Part shown: positions 8,662-17,064 of the stretch, in pieces
How positions within the stretch are numbered: position 1 is the stretch's first letter
How the letters are laid out: the number at the start of each line of letters is the position of its first letter
Origin: an uncultured Mucilaginibacter sp.
GTDB taxonomy: Bacteria; Bacteroidota; Bacteroidia; Sphingobacteriales; Sphingobacteriaceae
Direction: 5' to 3'
DNA: 33,594 nucleotides
NCBI GenBank assembly: GCA_903866915.1
Contig: CAIPPO010000199.1
Coordinates: 1 to 33,594 of the forward strand
The notes under the pieces: generated by a model
Told to the model about the DNA's origin: nothing
The model's input: the letters and a program-made list of their open reading frames with translations, nothing else
Databases searched by the model: none
Program-made: the position numbers and the translations under genes

Positions 8662-10464
8662 CTATTGCAGACTAAGCCATTTTTTGCGCACCAGTAATTG
8701 CTGCGCTGTAGCTTGTTCCAATGCTTCGATCTTATATTTTACCAGGTTCTTTTTCAACAAAGTTACCGGCAAGTTAAGCGGCAAACCGTCGCGCAATACC
8801 GAAACAACAACTTTATCCCCCGGTTTTTTAGTACCTATGACAGCATTCAGGTCGGTCACTTTTACGGAATCGATAGCCGTAATTTCGTCATTCACATTGA
8901 TGCCGTCTATCCAGGCTGCGCTGTTACGGACAACCGAACTAACCAATAGCTTTCCATTATTGGCTGGAATACCCACGCCCAATGCCGCATCATTATTGCC
9001 GGCCAGTTCGTCAGTCAGATGGTAGCCCGCAAGGTTCAGGTAATATTCATAGTCAACATCCTCAAGGCCATTCACGTATTTTGCATAGACATCGTCGAGT
9101 GAACGGCCAGCAAACTTTTCAACCCCGGCTTTAAATTCCGCATCGGTATAGCCCCTGCTTTTCCCTTTGTAATAGGTTTCGTACATATAGCGCATTACAT
9201 CATCCAGGCTATATTTGGCTTTTGATACGTGGATGATCTCGAGGTCGAAAAGTAGTGCAATGATTGATCCTTTATTGTAATAAGAGATTGTCACGTTATT
9301 GGTATTCTCATTTGGGCGATACAGTTTGATCCAGGCATCGAAACTTGCCTCCGCTAAAGATTGCACCCTTGAACCTGGAGCATTCGCTACATAGTTTATA
9401 TCTGCTGCCAAAGCTTCAAGGTAAGTTTGCGGAGAATAGTTTTGCGTCCGTCGTACAACGATGTCCTGGTAATAAGCAGTAAAGCCTTCAGCTATCCAAA
9501 GGTTGGTGGTATAGTTCTCGTTATCGTAATCAAAAGGTCCGAGCGCGATAGGGCGCAAGCGTTTTACATTCCACAAATGAAAATGCTCATGCGCTACCAA
9601 TTCTAAAAATCCCTGATAGCCCCGCTCATTGGCATAATTATCTCGCGAAGCACCGAGCACGCAGGAGCTGAGGTGTTCGAGTCCGCCGCCACCCCGTGAG
9701 GTATTATGTACAATGAATACATAGCGCTTGTTGGGGTTTTCGCCATAAATAGCAACTTCTTTGCGAATAATCTTCGCCATATCTATTTTCAAACGTTCCC
9801 GGTCATAGTTGCCGCCGCCACTCATAGCCACCTGGTAATGTACACCGTCAACATCAAATTCTATCACATCCTGATTGCCTAATTCGATTGGCGAATCAAA
9901 CAATATGTCATAATCCGGCGCATGCAAAGTAAATGGATCGCCATTTACAGGTTCAAGGCTGGTTGAAACTTTGGTCCACCCTTTATAAGGTACCAGGTGT
10001 ATGGTTGATGGATGATGCAGCAATCCATCGGGATACAAAAATATACTGGTGCTGGATAAGAACGCATGCGCAGCATCGATATAACTGGTGCGCACCGATA
10101 ATTCAAAAGCATATACTTTATATTTAACCTTAATTGCCGTTCTGCCTTCAGTGTTTACCCGCCAGGTATTCTTACTTATTTTCCCGGAGCTTATCAACCG
10201 TTGGTCGGACGTTGCCGTAAAAGACTCGACATTCTTTGAAAACTCACGAACAAGGTAGGATCCAGGGGTCCAAACAGGCATTTTGAGATCAAGAAATTTT
10301 TGATCGAGTCCGGTGATATCCATTTCTATCTCGGTATAATGGGCCTGAGCTTCAGGGAATGTAACTATATAAGAGATATTGATATGATTAAGGGCTTTAC
10401 CGGTAGCTGAATTCATAGTATAAACGATTAGACAAATAATTATGGCCAGGATTTTTGATTTCAT
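8662..10464 (-). CDS. Secreted M61-family metallopeptidase with PDZ domain
   Basis: A 600-aa protein of the M61 (glycyl aminopeptidase-like) family. The N-terminus is a signal peptide, so it acts in the periplasm or outside. Residues about 25-190 form the N-terminal beta domain (VWTPGSYLVREFSKN is a family signature). The catalytic domain carries the zinc motif HEHFH at 292-296 within AHEHFHLWNVKRLRP, and the downstream glutamate in IAEGFTAYYQD near 326. A PDZ domain follows at roughly 495-575 (GVGIPANNGKLLVSSVVR and GINVNDEITAIDSVKV). Length and domain order are normal for Bacteroidota M61 proteins. It is divergent from the response-regulator gene across 165 bases. Physiological substrates are not known. 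Confidence 0.92.
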   Translation of the reverse strand: MKSKILAIIICLIVYTMNSATGKALNHINISYIVTFPEAQAHYTEIEMDITGLDQKFLDLKMPVWTPGSYLVREFSKNVESFTATSDQRLISSGKISKNTWRVNTEGRTAIKVKYKVYAFELSVRTSYIDAAHAFLSSTSIFLYPDGLLHHPSTIHLVPYKGWTKVSTSLEPVNGDPFTLHAPDYDILFDSPIELGNQDVIEFDVDGVHYQVAMSGGGNYDRERLKIDMAKIIRKEVAIYGENPNKRYVFIVHNTSRGGGGLEHLSSCVLGASRDNYANERGYQGFLELVAHEHFHLWNVKRLRPIALGPFDYDNENYTTNLWIAEGFTAYYQDIVVRRTQNYSPQTYLEALAADINYVANAPGSRVQSLAEASFDAWIKLYRPNENTNNVTISYYNKGSIIALLFDLEIIHVSKAKYSLDDVMRYMYETYYKGKSRGYTDAEFKAGVEKFAGRSLDDVYAKYVNGLEDVDYEYYLNLAGYHLTDELAGNNDAALGVGIPANNGKLLVSSVVRNSAAWIDGINVNDEITAIDSVKVTDLNAVIGTKKPGDKVVVSVLRDGLPLNLPVTLLKKNLVKYKIEALEQATAQQLLVRKKWLSLQ

Positions 10465-10615
10465 GCGGCCAAATTAAAAAAATAAAAAAAGTATTAGGTA
10501 AATGTCAGAGAATAAGGGTGTAAAATAGTCGATACGCAACTTTTCACCCTAATTGCCCATTTTTTAAAAACGCAAATAAAATACCCTGACAATTCGTTTT
10601 TATTTCGAGAAAAGC

Positions 10616-10623
10616 TATTTTTG
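10616..10623 (+). promoter_or_regulatory. Promoter -7 box for the response-regulator gene
   Basis: TATTTTTG matches TAnnTTTG exactly. A TTCG at 10593-10596, 19 bases upstream, is one base off the -33 TTTG. The box ends only 6 bases before the ATG at 10630, so transcription should begin at or next to the start codon, giving a leaderless or nearly leaderless message. Confidence 0.5.
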
Positions 10624-10629
10624 GTGTGA

Positions 10630-11013
10630 ATGTCAAATCGTTATAAAACCTGTTTGCTGATCGATGATAATTACATTGACAACTTTGTCACGCGCCGGAT
10701 ACTGGAAGGCAGTAATTTCGCGGATCAGGTTATCGTGACCCAATCGGCTACCGAGGCCATACAGTCGCTACGTTCGGGCAGTGTTAAACCGGATGTTATT
10801 TTCCTTGATATCCGCATGCCACTGATGGGTGGTTTCGAATTTCTCCAGGAATACGAAAAAATCGACATTGACCGCAAAGCTGACATCAAAATTTTTATGC
10901 TTTCATCGTCACTCGACCCAGCCGATCTGAAGAAATCGGTCAACAATAAATACATCACCCAGTTTATACACAAACCGCTTACACAAAAAGCGCTTGATGA
11001 GATAAATACATGA
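10630..11013 (+). CDS. Single-domain response regulator (CheY-like receiver)
   Basis: A 127-aa protein consisting of one receiver domain. The acidic pair Asp12-Asp13 lies in LLIDDNYIDNF, the phospho-acceptor is Asp60 in VIFLDIRMPLMGG, the Ser of MLSSS provides the conserved Ser/Thr, and the Lys of FIHKPL completes the active site. All functional residues are present, so phosphorylation by a histidine kinase is expected. No output domain follows, so signalling would go through protein contacts or a phosphorelay. The stop overlaps the start of the next gene by four bases (ATGA), so translation of the two is probably coupled. No cognate kinase gene lies in this window. Confidence 0.9.
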   Translation: MSNRYKTCLLIDDNYIDNFVTRRILEGSNFADQVIVTQSATEAIQSLRSGSVKPDVIFLDIRMPLMGGFEFLQEYEKIDIDRKADIKIFMLSSSLDPADLKKSVNNKYITQFIHKPLTQKALDEINT

Positions 11014-11870
11014 TATTAGTTGCTGACAGTGGCTCGTCAAAAACCGACTGGCTGCTTGCTGTACCCGGAAAAGAACCAATACCATTCAGAACAAGCGGAT
11101 TAAACCCCTATTTCCTGACAGAAAAAGAAATGGTAAAAATTCTACAGGAACAGGGCGCCGATATGGTAAGTCATTCGGGTGATATTGATGAGATCTATTT
11201 TTTTGGGGCAGGTTGCTCCAGTCCCGACAGGCATGAAATTGTTTCAAATGCCGTAAGCCAATTGTTTCCAAAAGCTTATATCAGCGTGGACAGTGACCTT
11301 CTTGGCGGAGCTTATGCTACTTGCGGCCACGAAAAGGGCTTGTGCTGTGTATTAGGCACTGGTTCCAATATTTCTTATTTCGATGGTGAAGATATCTACG
11401 CAGGCAAGCATGGTCTAGGTTATATTTTAGGTGATGAAGGATCGGGATCCTGGTTTGGTAAAGCATTGATTACCGACTATCTGTATGGTAATATGCCTGA
11501 TGAAATTGCAACTCAATTTAGTGCTGAGTTTCCTATCGATAAAGAGACTGTTATCTTTAATGTATATCAAAAAGCCGGTGGCAATTTTTACCTCGCATCT
11601 TTCGCGAAATTTTTAGGAAGGGTACGAGAAACCGTTTATGGACAGAATTTGCTGGCACAGGGATTTCTTGAGTTTATCGAAACCAATATTAAATCTTATC
11701 CTCAATACCATAAATACAAATGCCACTTTGTAGGATCCATGGCATACGTGTTCGCCGAAGAGTTGACACGGCTTTGCGAAAGCAACGAGGTACATGTCGG
11801 TAAAATCATCCGCAAACCGATAAATGACCTCCTTCAATTTATCATCAACCGAAATACGGCTACGCTTTAA
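11010..11870 (+). CDS. N-acetylglucosamine kinase-like protein (BadF/BadG ATPase family)
   Basis: A 286-aa cytoplasmic sugar-kinase-like ATPase of the actin/hexokinase fold. The phosphate-1 loop is ADSGSSKTDWLL at the N-terminus, the second nucleotide segment is CVLGTGSNISYFDG, and GYILGDEGSGSWFG is the diagnostic sugar-binding and adenosine segment of the BadF/BadG/GlcNAc-kinase group. It likely phosphorylates GlcNAc or a related amino sugar, for example from cell-wall recycling, but glucosamine or another sugar is possible. It starts inside the stop of the response-regulator gene (four-base overlap). Its own last 11 bases overlap the convergent lnt gene, so there is no room for a terminator between them. 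Confidence 0.83.
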   Translation: MILVADSGSSKTDWLLAVPGKEPIPFRTSGLNPYFLTEKEMVKILQEQGADMVSHSGDIDEIYFFGAGCSSPDRHEIVSNAVSQLFPKAYISVDSDLLGGAYATCGHEKGLCCVLGTGSNISYFDGEDIYAGKHGLGYILGDEGSGSWFGKALITDYLYGNMPDEIATQFSAEFPIDKETVIFNVYQKAGGNFYLASFAKFLGRVRETVYGQNLLAQGFLEFIETNIKSYPQYHKYKCHFVGSMAYVFAEELTRLCESNEVHVGKIIRKPINDLLQFIINRNTATL

Positions 11871-13503
11871 TGGTGTTTTTACGCTTTCTTAGCGCGTTGA
11901 TTTTAATAACTATAATCAAAAGAATTCCCGTTAATGCAAGAAAGCTGGCCGTTCTGGCCAGGTAATCGCCGTGGATTACATAGAACGTGAGTTCGGAATT
12001 GAGGTTGATATTTTGTTTGATAGCGGTACGCACCCACCAATTGGTCTGTTGAACAACATCACCACGCTGGTTAATAAATGCAGATATGCCGGTATTGGCC
12101 GAACGACATACCCAGCGACGCGTTTCAATTGCCCTTATCTTAGCATAATCGAGGTCCTGGTCTTTCCCTGCGGTATCACCCCACCATGCATCATCTGTTA
12201 TGATCGCAATAAACTGTCCGCCTTTATGTACGCTGGTACCCAGCCATTCGCCCCAAACCGATTCGTAACAAACTACAGGCGTTACTCCAATCCCGCTTTG
12301 CGAATAAAACACAGCCGGCTCTGCCTGGATACCATAATCACCGGTAGCACCGCCAAGGTGTTCAAATACGGGTTTAAGAAAAAACAAGGCATCGCCAAAT
12401 GGCATCGATTCGGCACCTGGGACCAGTTTAGACTTATGGTAAATTTGCACCTCGGCCGAATTCTCGATGTTGACCGCTGAATTAAAGCGATCGTAATATT
12501 GGTTGCCTTGCGGGTCATAAGGCTCGGAAGTGTTCGTTTGGCGTGAATTATAAATCTTATAAGTTTCAGCACCAGTGAGCACATTACCGTTCTTGTATTT
12601 ACCAAGGAAATGCCTGATCGCCTGGAAATTGTTGTTTGCCCGGATTGCATCTTCATTTACCGGCTCAGGAATAGCTGTTTCGGGCCAGATGAAAAATTCA
12701 GTATTGTGCTGGCCCAGTGAGTCGGAAAGATGAGACAAGATACCTATTTGCTGGCTGAACGACATGGCCCCCTGCTTCAAATAAGGGTCTATATTTGGTT
12801 GCACCACTACAATGTTTGAGGGGTTTGTTTCTTCATGGTATCCGCGATAACGATAAAGCGAATAGGCAATTGGCAAAAGAATGATCAAACCGAACGCCAG
12901 TATTTGTTTAAGTCGGGTAACTTTTGCACGTGGGCGGTGCATGCTGCTATAAACCAGAAAGGCGAAAATATTTACGACCCATATCCACAACGTGCCTCCA
13001 TAAACACCAGTAAACTCGTACCATTGCACCCATTTATGTTTTACGGCAAAGCCATTGCCCAGCGTCATCCAGGGGAAGTTGAGGTCCCAGGTTTGGTTTA
13101 AATATTCGTATCCTACCCAAAAACAAACCAGGCCCAAAAAGGCTAAATTGCGCTTGGTGAAGCGGCGAAGCCTGTAATAAAGCCAGCAGCAAGTCGACAT
13201 CAATAAAGGAGCAAGCGAGTAAGGTATGATGGTAACCGGGATAACCCAATTGGACTGACCCTCTTTCAATGCATTAAATACCCAGTATACGGAAATTGTA
13301 TTCCAAATAAAGAACCCCAGGAAGGTTGTCCAAAATATTTTCTTTCCTTTTCTGACAGATTCAGATTGAATGATATTTTCCATTGCCACCAACATGGGGA
13401 CAAATCCTATAAAAAGTAAAAATGTAGTATAAGGCATCGGTGGCCAGGCCAACCAAAGCATCAGGCCCGACAAAACGGAAAGCGAAATATTTCTTTTCAT
13501 CAA
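11860..13503 (-). CDS. lnt: Apolipoprotein N-acyltransferase
   Basis: A 547-aa inner-membrane enzyme that adds the third acyl chain to the N-terminal Cys of lipoproteins, the last step after Lgt and LspA. About six hydrophobic segments occupy residues 1-220, and a nitrilase-like periplasmic domain follows. The catalytic triad is visible: Glu275 in FIWPETAIPE, Lys357 in YHKSKLVPGAE, and Cys412 in VVCYESVWG. A final hydrophobic segment near the C-terminus anchors the domain. It starts 6 bases after the rsmI stop, so the two form an operon. The lspA gene is elsewhere in this window. The 3' end overlaps the GlcNAc-kinase-like gene by 11 bases. Confidence 0.93.
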   Translation of the reverse strand: MMKRNISLSVLSGLMLWLAWPPMPYTTFLLFIGFVPMLVAMENIIQSESVRKGKKIFWTTFLGFFIWNTISVYWVFNALKEGQSNWVIPVTIIPYSLAPLLMSTCCWLYYRLRRFTKRNLAFLGLVCFWVGYEYLNQTWDLNFPWMTLGNGFAVKHKWVQWYEFTGVYGGTLWIWVVNIFAFLVYSSMHRPRAKVTRLKQILAFGLIILLPIAYSLYRYRGYHEETNPSNIVVVQPNIDPYLKQGAMSFSQQIGILSHLSDSLGQHNTEFFIWPETAIPEPVNEDAIRANNNFQAIRHFLGKYKNGNVLTGAETYKIYNSRQTNTSEPYDPQGNQYYDRFNSAVNIENSAEVQIYHKSKLVPGAESMPFGDALFFLKPVFEHLGGATGDYGIQAEPAVFYSQSGIGVTPVVCYESVWGEWLGTSVHKGGQFIAIITDDAWWGDTAGKDQDLDYAKIRAIETRRWVCRSANTGISAFINQRGDVVQQTNWWVRTAIKQNINLNSELTFYVIHGDYLARTASFLALTGILLIIVIKINALRKRKNTIKA

Positions 13504-13509
13504 ATTTCT

Positions 13510-14220
13510 TTAATTTTCTGATTCTGCTGCAGCCGATTTAGGAGAATATCCTGCTATGCAAATTACAAATTCTCCTTTAGCCGGATGATTTTCAAAATAT
13601 CCTTTTACATCCTCAACGGAGCCCCTTACGGTTTCTTCGAATAACTTGGTGAGCTCACGCGAAACTGAAATTTGCCTTTCTTTACCAAAATAAGTCGCCA
13701 TTTCTTCCAATGTCTTTACAAACCGGTGGGGCGATTCATACAGGATGATTGTACGTTCTTCAGTGGCCAGCTGCTTATATCGGGTTTGCCTGCCTTTTTT
13801 AAGTGGTAAAAATCCCTCAAAACAAAATCTGTCTGTAGGGAAACCAGAATTGACCAACGCAGGAACAAAAGCTGTTGCCCCGGGAAGGCATTCTACATCC
13901 AACTGATGTTTCAATGCTTCGCGAACAAGGAAAAAACCGGGATCCGAAATCGCTGGAGTACCGGCATCAGAGATCAAAGCGATATTTTTTCCATCTTTCA
14001 ATAGCCTCACGATTTCGTTGCTTGATTGATGTTCGTTATGCTGGTGGTGCGCGTAAACCTTCTTTTCAATCCCGAAATGTTTGAGCAAAGGTGCCGATGT
14101 ACGGGTATCTTCGGCCAGTATAATATCTGCTTCTTTTAAGATACGTATAGCCCTAAGGGTAATATCCTCCAGGTTACCTATGGGTGTTGGGACGAGGTAG
14201 AGTTTGCCTTGATGGCTCAT
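13510..14220 (-). CDS. rsmI: 16S rRNA (cytidine1402-2'-O)-methyltransferase
   Basis: A 236-aa SAM-dependent methyltransferase of the tetrapyrrole-methylase fold that 2'-O-methylates C1402 in the ribosomal P site. Family signatures are LYLVPTPIGNLEDITLRA at the N-terminus, ILAEDTRTSAPLLKHF, ALISDAGTPAISDPGF, and PGATAFVPALVNSGFP. The frame is open to 14268, but I prefer the ATG at 14220 (MSHQGKLYLVP) because the 16 extra residues would run into an inverted repeat and the family begins close to the LYLVPTPIGNL motif. lnt follows 6 bases later. Confidence 0.93.
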   Translation of the reverse strand: MSHQGKLYLVPTPIGNLEDITLRAIRILKEADIILAEDTRTSAPLLKHFGIEKKVYAHHQHNEHQSSNEIVRLLKDGKNIALISDAGTPAISDPGFFLVREALKHQLDVECLPGATAFVPALVNSGFPTDRFCFEGFLPLKKGRQTRYKQLATEERTIILYESPHRFVKTLEEMATYFGKERQISVSRELTKLFEETVRGSVEDVKGYFENHPAKGEFVICIAGYSPKSAAAESEN

Positions 14221-14228
14221 GTTTCTTT

Positions 14229-14310
14229 GTTCATCGTTCATGGCTACCAGCTGTTCGAAACATTTCATTTTCCGAAATGGACCATGAACGATGAACTATT
14301 AACCATGAAC
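14229..14310. repeat. Intergenic inverted repeat with CCATGAAC units
   Basis: Two 15-base arms, GTTCATCGTTCATGG at 14229-14243 and CCATGAACGATGAAC at 14282-14296, are perfect reverse complements, and CCATGAAC occurs once more at 14303-14310. Between the arms lies a smaller inverted repeat, CATTTC at 14261-14266 and GAAATG at 14274-14279. The element fills the divergent gap between rsmI and serS. It could be a cruciform-forming intergenic repeat of the kind scattered in related genomes, or an operator. Confidence 0.65.
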
Positions 14311-14316
14311 TAATTA

Positions 14317-14324
14317 TATCTTTG
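14317..14324 (+). promoter_or_regulatory. Promoter -7 box for serS
   Basis: TATCTTTG fits TAnnTTTG and lies 18 bases before the preferred serS ATG. It overlaps the in-frame TTG at 14322, which argues that the upstream alternative start is not used. No -33 TTTG is visible at the usual spacing. Confidence 0.6.
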
Positions 14325-14342
14325 CGAAAAATAGAAAATTCA

Positions 14343-15614
14343 ATGCTGCAAGTTAGTTATATCCGCGATAACAGGGAAAAGGTTTTAGAACGTTTGGCCG
14401 TAAAAAATTTCAAACAGCCCGAATTAGTTGACGAAGTGGTCGCTTTGGACAACGATCGCCGGCAAAGTCAAAACCGCCTGGACGGGGTTGCGGCAGAAGC
14501 TAACGCAGCAGCGAAACAAATTGGCGAGTTGATGCGTGCCGGTAAAAAAGAGGAAGCTGAACTGCTGAAAGCCAAAACTGGTTCGTGGAAAGAAGAAATT
14601 AAAACCCTTAGTGATGCCCTTGCCGCAATAGAGACTGAATTGCATCAAAAATTAGTGTTGCTACCGAACCTGCCACACAGTTCAGTTCCAATAGGTATTT
14701 CGGCGGAAGACAATGAAGTGGTGCTGGAAAATGGCAGCAAGCCAAATTTGCCCGAAAACGCTTTGCCTCATTGGGAACTTGCTTCAAAATACAAACTCAT
14801 CGACTTTGAATTAGGCGTAAAAATTACTGGTGCAGGATTTCCCGTTTATACCGGCAAAGGTGCAAAACTTCAACGCGCACTCATAGCCTATTTTTTAGAC
14901 GAAGCCGAAAAAGCAGGTTTCGCCGAAGTGATCCCGCCACTGCTGGTAAATGAAGCTTCGGGCTTCGGTACTACCCAGTTGCCTGATAAGGAAGGGCAGA
15001 TGTATTATATCAATGAAGACAAATTATACCTGATCCCTACCGCCGAAGTACCGGTAACCAACCTGTACCGTGATGTGATTTTAAAAGCTGATGAACTGCC
15101 CGTAAAAAATTGCGCCTATACGCAATGTTTCCGCCGCGAAGCAGGGTCGTATGGCGCTCACGTCCGCGGGCTGAACCGACTGCATCAATTTGATAAAGTG
15201 GAGATCGTGCAGATCGCCCACCCCAATAAATCTTACGAATTACTTGAGCAGATGAGTCTGCATGTGCAGGGCCTGTTGCAAAAATTGGGTTTGATGTACC
15301 GGGTTTTGCGCTTATGTGGTGGAGATATGGGTTTTGCATCCGCACTGACCTATGACATGGAAACCTGGAGCGCCGCCCAGCAACGCTGGCTTGAAGTATC
15401 TTCGGTATCTAATTTCGAGAATTTCCAAAGCAACCGCTTAAAACTACGCTTTCGCAATGCAGAAGGCAAAATGCAATTGGCACATACCCTTAATGGTAGC
15501 GCACTGGCATTACCACGTATTGTGGCAACACTACTCGAAAATAATCAAACTGAAAGAGGTATCAGGATTCCTGAAGTACTTGTGCCGTATACTAAATTTG
15601 AGTGGATCGAGTAA
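14343..15614 (+). CDS. serS: Serine--tRNA ligase
   Basis: A 423-aa class II aminoacyl-tRNA synthetase charging tRNA-Ser (and tRNA-Sec where present). The N-terminal coiled-coil tRNA-binding arm covers about residues 25-110. The catalytic core shows motif 2 as CFRREAGSYGAHVRG followed by LNRLHQFDKVEIV, and motif 3 as LNGSALALPRIVATLLENNQ. The Ser-AMP segment LIPTAEVPVTNLYRD is also present. I chose the ATG at 14343 (MLQVSYIRDNRE) over the upstream TTG because family members begin ML.V..IR and the promoter box covers the TTG. Normal length. It stands alone, divergent from rsmI. Confidence 0.96.
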   Translation: MLQVSYIRDNREKVLERLAVKNFKQPELVDEVVALDNDRRQSQNRLDGVAAEANAAAKQIGELMRAGKKEEAELLKAKTGSWKEEIKTLSDALAAIETELHQKLVLLPNLPHSSVPIGISAEDNEVVLENGSKPNLPENALPHWELASKYKLIDFELGVKITGAGFPVYTGKGAKLQRALIAYFLDEAEKAGFAEVIPPLLVNEASGFGTTQLPDKEGQMYYINEDKLYLIPTAEVPVTNLYRDVILKADELPVKNCAYTQCFRREAGSYGAHVRGLNRLHQFDKVEIVQIAHPNKSYELLEQMSLHVQGLLQKLGLMYRVLRLCGGDMGFASALTYDMETWSAAQQRWLEVSSVSNFENFQSNRLKLRFRNAEGKMQLAHTLNGSALALPRIVATLLENNQTERGIRIPEVLVPYTKFEWIE

Positions 15615-15681
15615 TTTGTGGCTAGTAAATTAATGATTTGTTTTTGACAAATTGTAAACCTAATAACTGATATCTACCCAA

Positions 15682-16089
15682 CTAAAACGACGCATTGACC
15701 AGGAGATCTGTGAGCGCCGGATCAAGGAAAGATTTTACGTGGTTCAAAGATTCTTTGGATGGATTAACCAATTCGTCTTTATAAATGACATGATTTACAC
15801 CCAAAATCTTCAGGAAACTATCGATCCTGCGGCTTTGGCTGCCTTTGAAACAACAAATTTTGATCTTATTATAATAAGGATTTGTGCGAATGCGACGTAA
15901 TATCCGCTCCATGTCAGCACTCAGGTAGTCGTAATCAAACACAATCATATGGGGCGCCATTTCATAAATAGCGGGGAATACTTTATCAACAGAAGTAATA
16001 TGCCTGATCTGTTTATTGTTAGCCAAAATTTGTACCGAAAAAATATTAGGTGCAACCAGCAACACCCTTTCGGTCTTATAATGTAACAT
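15682..16089 (-). CDS. Pseudo-receiver-like protein, 135 aa
   Basis: A small cytoplasmic protein with the strand/helix rhythm of a response-regulator receiver domain: RVLLVAPNIFS (strand 1), MIVFDYDYLSADMERILRRI (strand 3 with Asp52 and Asp54), KIKICCFKG (strand 4), and NHVIYKDEL (strand 5). The acidic pair expected after strand 1 is replaced by Ala-Pro, so phosphorylation-dependent switching is unlikely and the domain may act as a protein-interaction module. No DNA-binding domain is visible. It is convergent with serS. A near-consensus TATCTTTA box and a palindromic ATATCT/AGATAT lie about 25 bases before its start. Family function is unknown. Confidence 0.65.
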   Translation of the reverse strand: MLHYKTERVLLVAPNIFSVQILANNKQIRHITSVDKVFPAIYEMAPHMIVFDYDYLSADMERILRRIRTNPYYNKIKICCFKGSQSRRIDSFLKILGVNHVIYKDELVNPSKESLNHVKSFLDPALTDLLVNASF

Positions 16090-16235
16090 GCTGTAATGGT
16101 TTACGGATATCTAAAGATATAATCTATATTTTAATTTGTCAAGTATCTGTTAATCAGTAAAGTAAAAATTGGGCCGATTGAGAGATGCATTGTCCGCAGA
16201 ACTCAAGTCGTTTTTACGCAAAAAAAATGAAAGAG

Positions 16236-16934
16236 TTACGGTGCAATTTCAAAAACTACCTGAACCTGGAAACTTAATTTGATTGGTTTAATATCGATAT
16301 TTGAATCGTTGATCATTATTTCCCTACGCACAACCCGGTTGGCATATGAAGGTTGATATTCTTGTATATCGCTATTATCTGAATCGTTAATATCAATAGG
16401 TCTGCCCAGCTTTTCACCGATACTGCTGAGGAGATAGCTAGCCTTTTCCTTCGCTGCCAAAAGTGCCTGAATCTTCATTTCCTGCTTTATTTCGGGCATT
16501 TTTGAATAATCATAGCTCGCAATGCCAGTTTGCTGCACCCCCTTCGCATCTAAACCGGCCAATACCTGGTCTATCCGGCTCAGATCGTGCAAGCGGATAT
16601 TATACTGCCTCGATTCCAGGAAATCGGGGTTCTTTTTCTTTTGCCACTGGTTATTCCAGCCTGCAATATTGTTGATCGTAAAATCTGCTTTTGGGATTCC
16701 AGCTTGTTTCACTGCGTCGTCCAGCTGCGCCTGCAGTTGTTCGATATTTATTTTCTTTTTACCTTCAAAATATTCTTGTAACGAAATTGATACGTTAATA
16801 ATATCAGGTGTTACCTCCTTTTCGGCGGTTCCGCTTACGGTAATTTTCCGGCGCAGATCAACATTCTGCGCAAAGGCCGAAGCACTGATAAATCCAATTA
16901 GGGCAATCAAAATCAACTTTTTCATCTTATTCAT
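16236..16934 (-). CDS. Secreted SIMPL (DUF541) domain protein
   Basis: A 232-aa protein with a signal peptide (MNKMKKLILIALIGF, cleavage after SAFAQ) and a SIMPL domain over most of the mature part. Typical features are ITVSGTAEKEVTPDIINVSI at the start of the domain, the repeated alternation of strands and helices, and a final strand LSFQVQVVFEIAP. SIMPL proteins such as E. coli YggE are periplasmic and linked to stress protection, with no defined enzymatic role. It is divergent from the M28 peptidase gene. The 146-base gap before the pseudo-receiver gene on the same strand makes a shared transcript uncertain. Confidence 0.88.
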   Translation of the reverse strand: MNKMKKLILIALIGFISASAFAQNVDLRRKITVSGTAEKEVTPDIINVSISLQEYFEGKKKINIEQLQAQLDDAVKQAGIPKADFTINNIAGWNNQWQKKKNPDFLESRQYNIRLHDLSRIDQVLAGLDAKGVQQTGIASYDYSKMPEIKQEMKIQALLAAKEKASYLLSSIGEKLGRPIDINDSDNSDIQEYQPSYANRVVRREIMINDSNIDIKPIKLSFQVQVVFEIAP

Positions 16935-17037
16935 GATTATTATTTTAGGTTCTAACGATTTACTGCATATTTAATTACGATCTTTTTGTTAAATCTAACC
17001 TTACTCAACAATAATTTCGCCTTTGAACACTAACTAC

Positions 17038-17045
17038 TATATTTG
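17038..17045 (+). promoter_or_regulatory. Promoter -7 box for the M28 peptidase gene
   Basis: TATATTTG fits TAnnTTTG exactly. A -33-like TTTC at 17015-17018 sits 19 bases upstream, one base off TTTG. The box lies 19 bases before the ATG at 17065 and inside the longer open frame, which supports the downstream start. Confidence 0.6.
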
Positions 17046-17064
17046 GATATACTCCCTTTATCAC

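Noticed and set aside
8373..8675. A 100-codon plus-strand frame in the 8.3-8.7 kb gap.
   Set aside because: Lys/Arg-rich, no domain pattern, overlaps the M61 gene end, no good promoter. Treated as chance.
11971..12480. A 169-codon plus-strand frame inside lnt.
   Set aside because: It is antisense to a complete Lnt with intact triad. No homology pattern in the antisense frame.
14221..14268. An upstream rsmI start adding 16 residues.
   Set aside because: It would make the left arm of the 15-base inverted repeat coding, and the family start is close to LYLVPTPIGNL.
16522..16974. A 150-codon plus-strand frame over the SIMPL gene.
   Set aside because: It shadows the SIMPL coding sequence and signal peptide region, and is Cys- and Phe-rich as expected of antisense translation.
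17023..17064. A TTG start extending the M28 protein.
   Set aside because: The promoter box lies within it and it would bury the lipoprotein signal.
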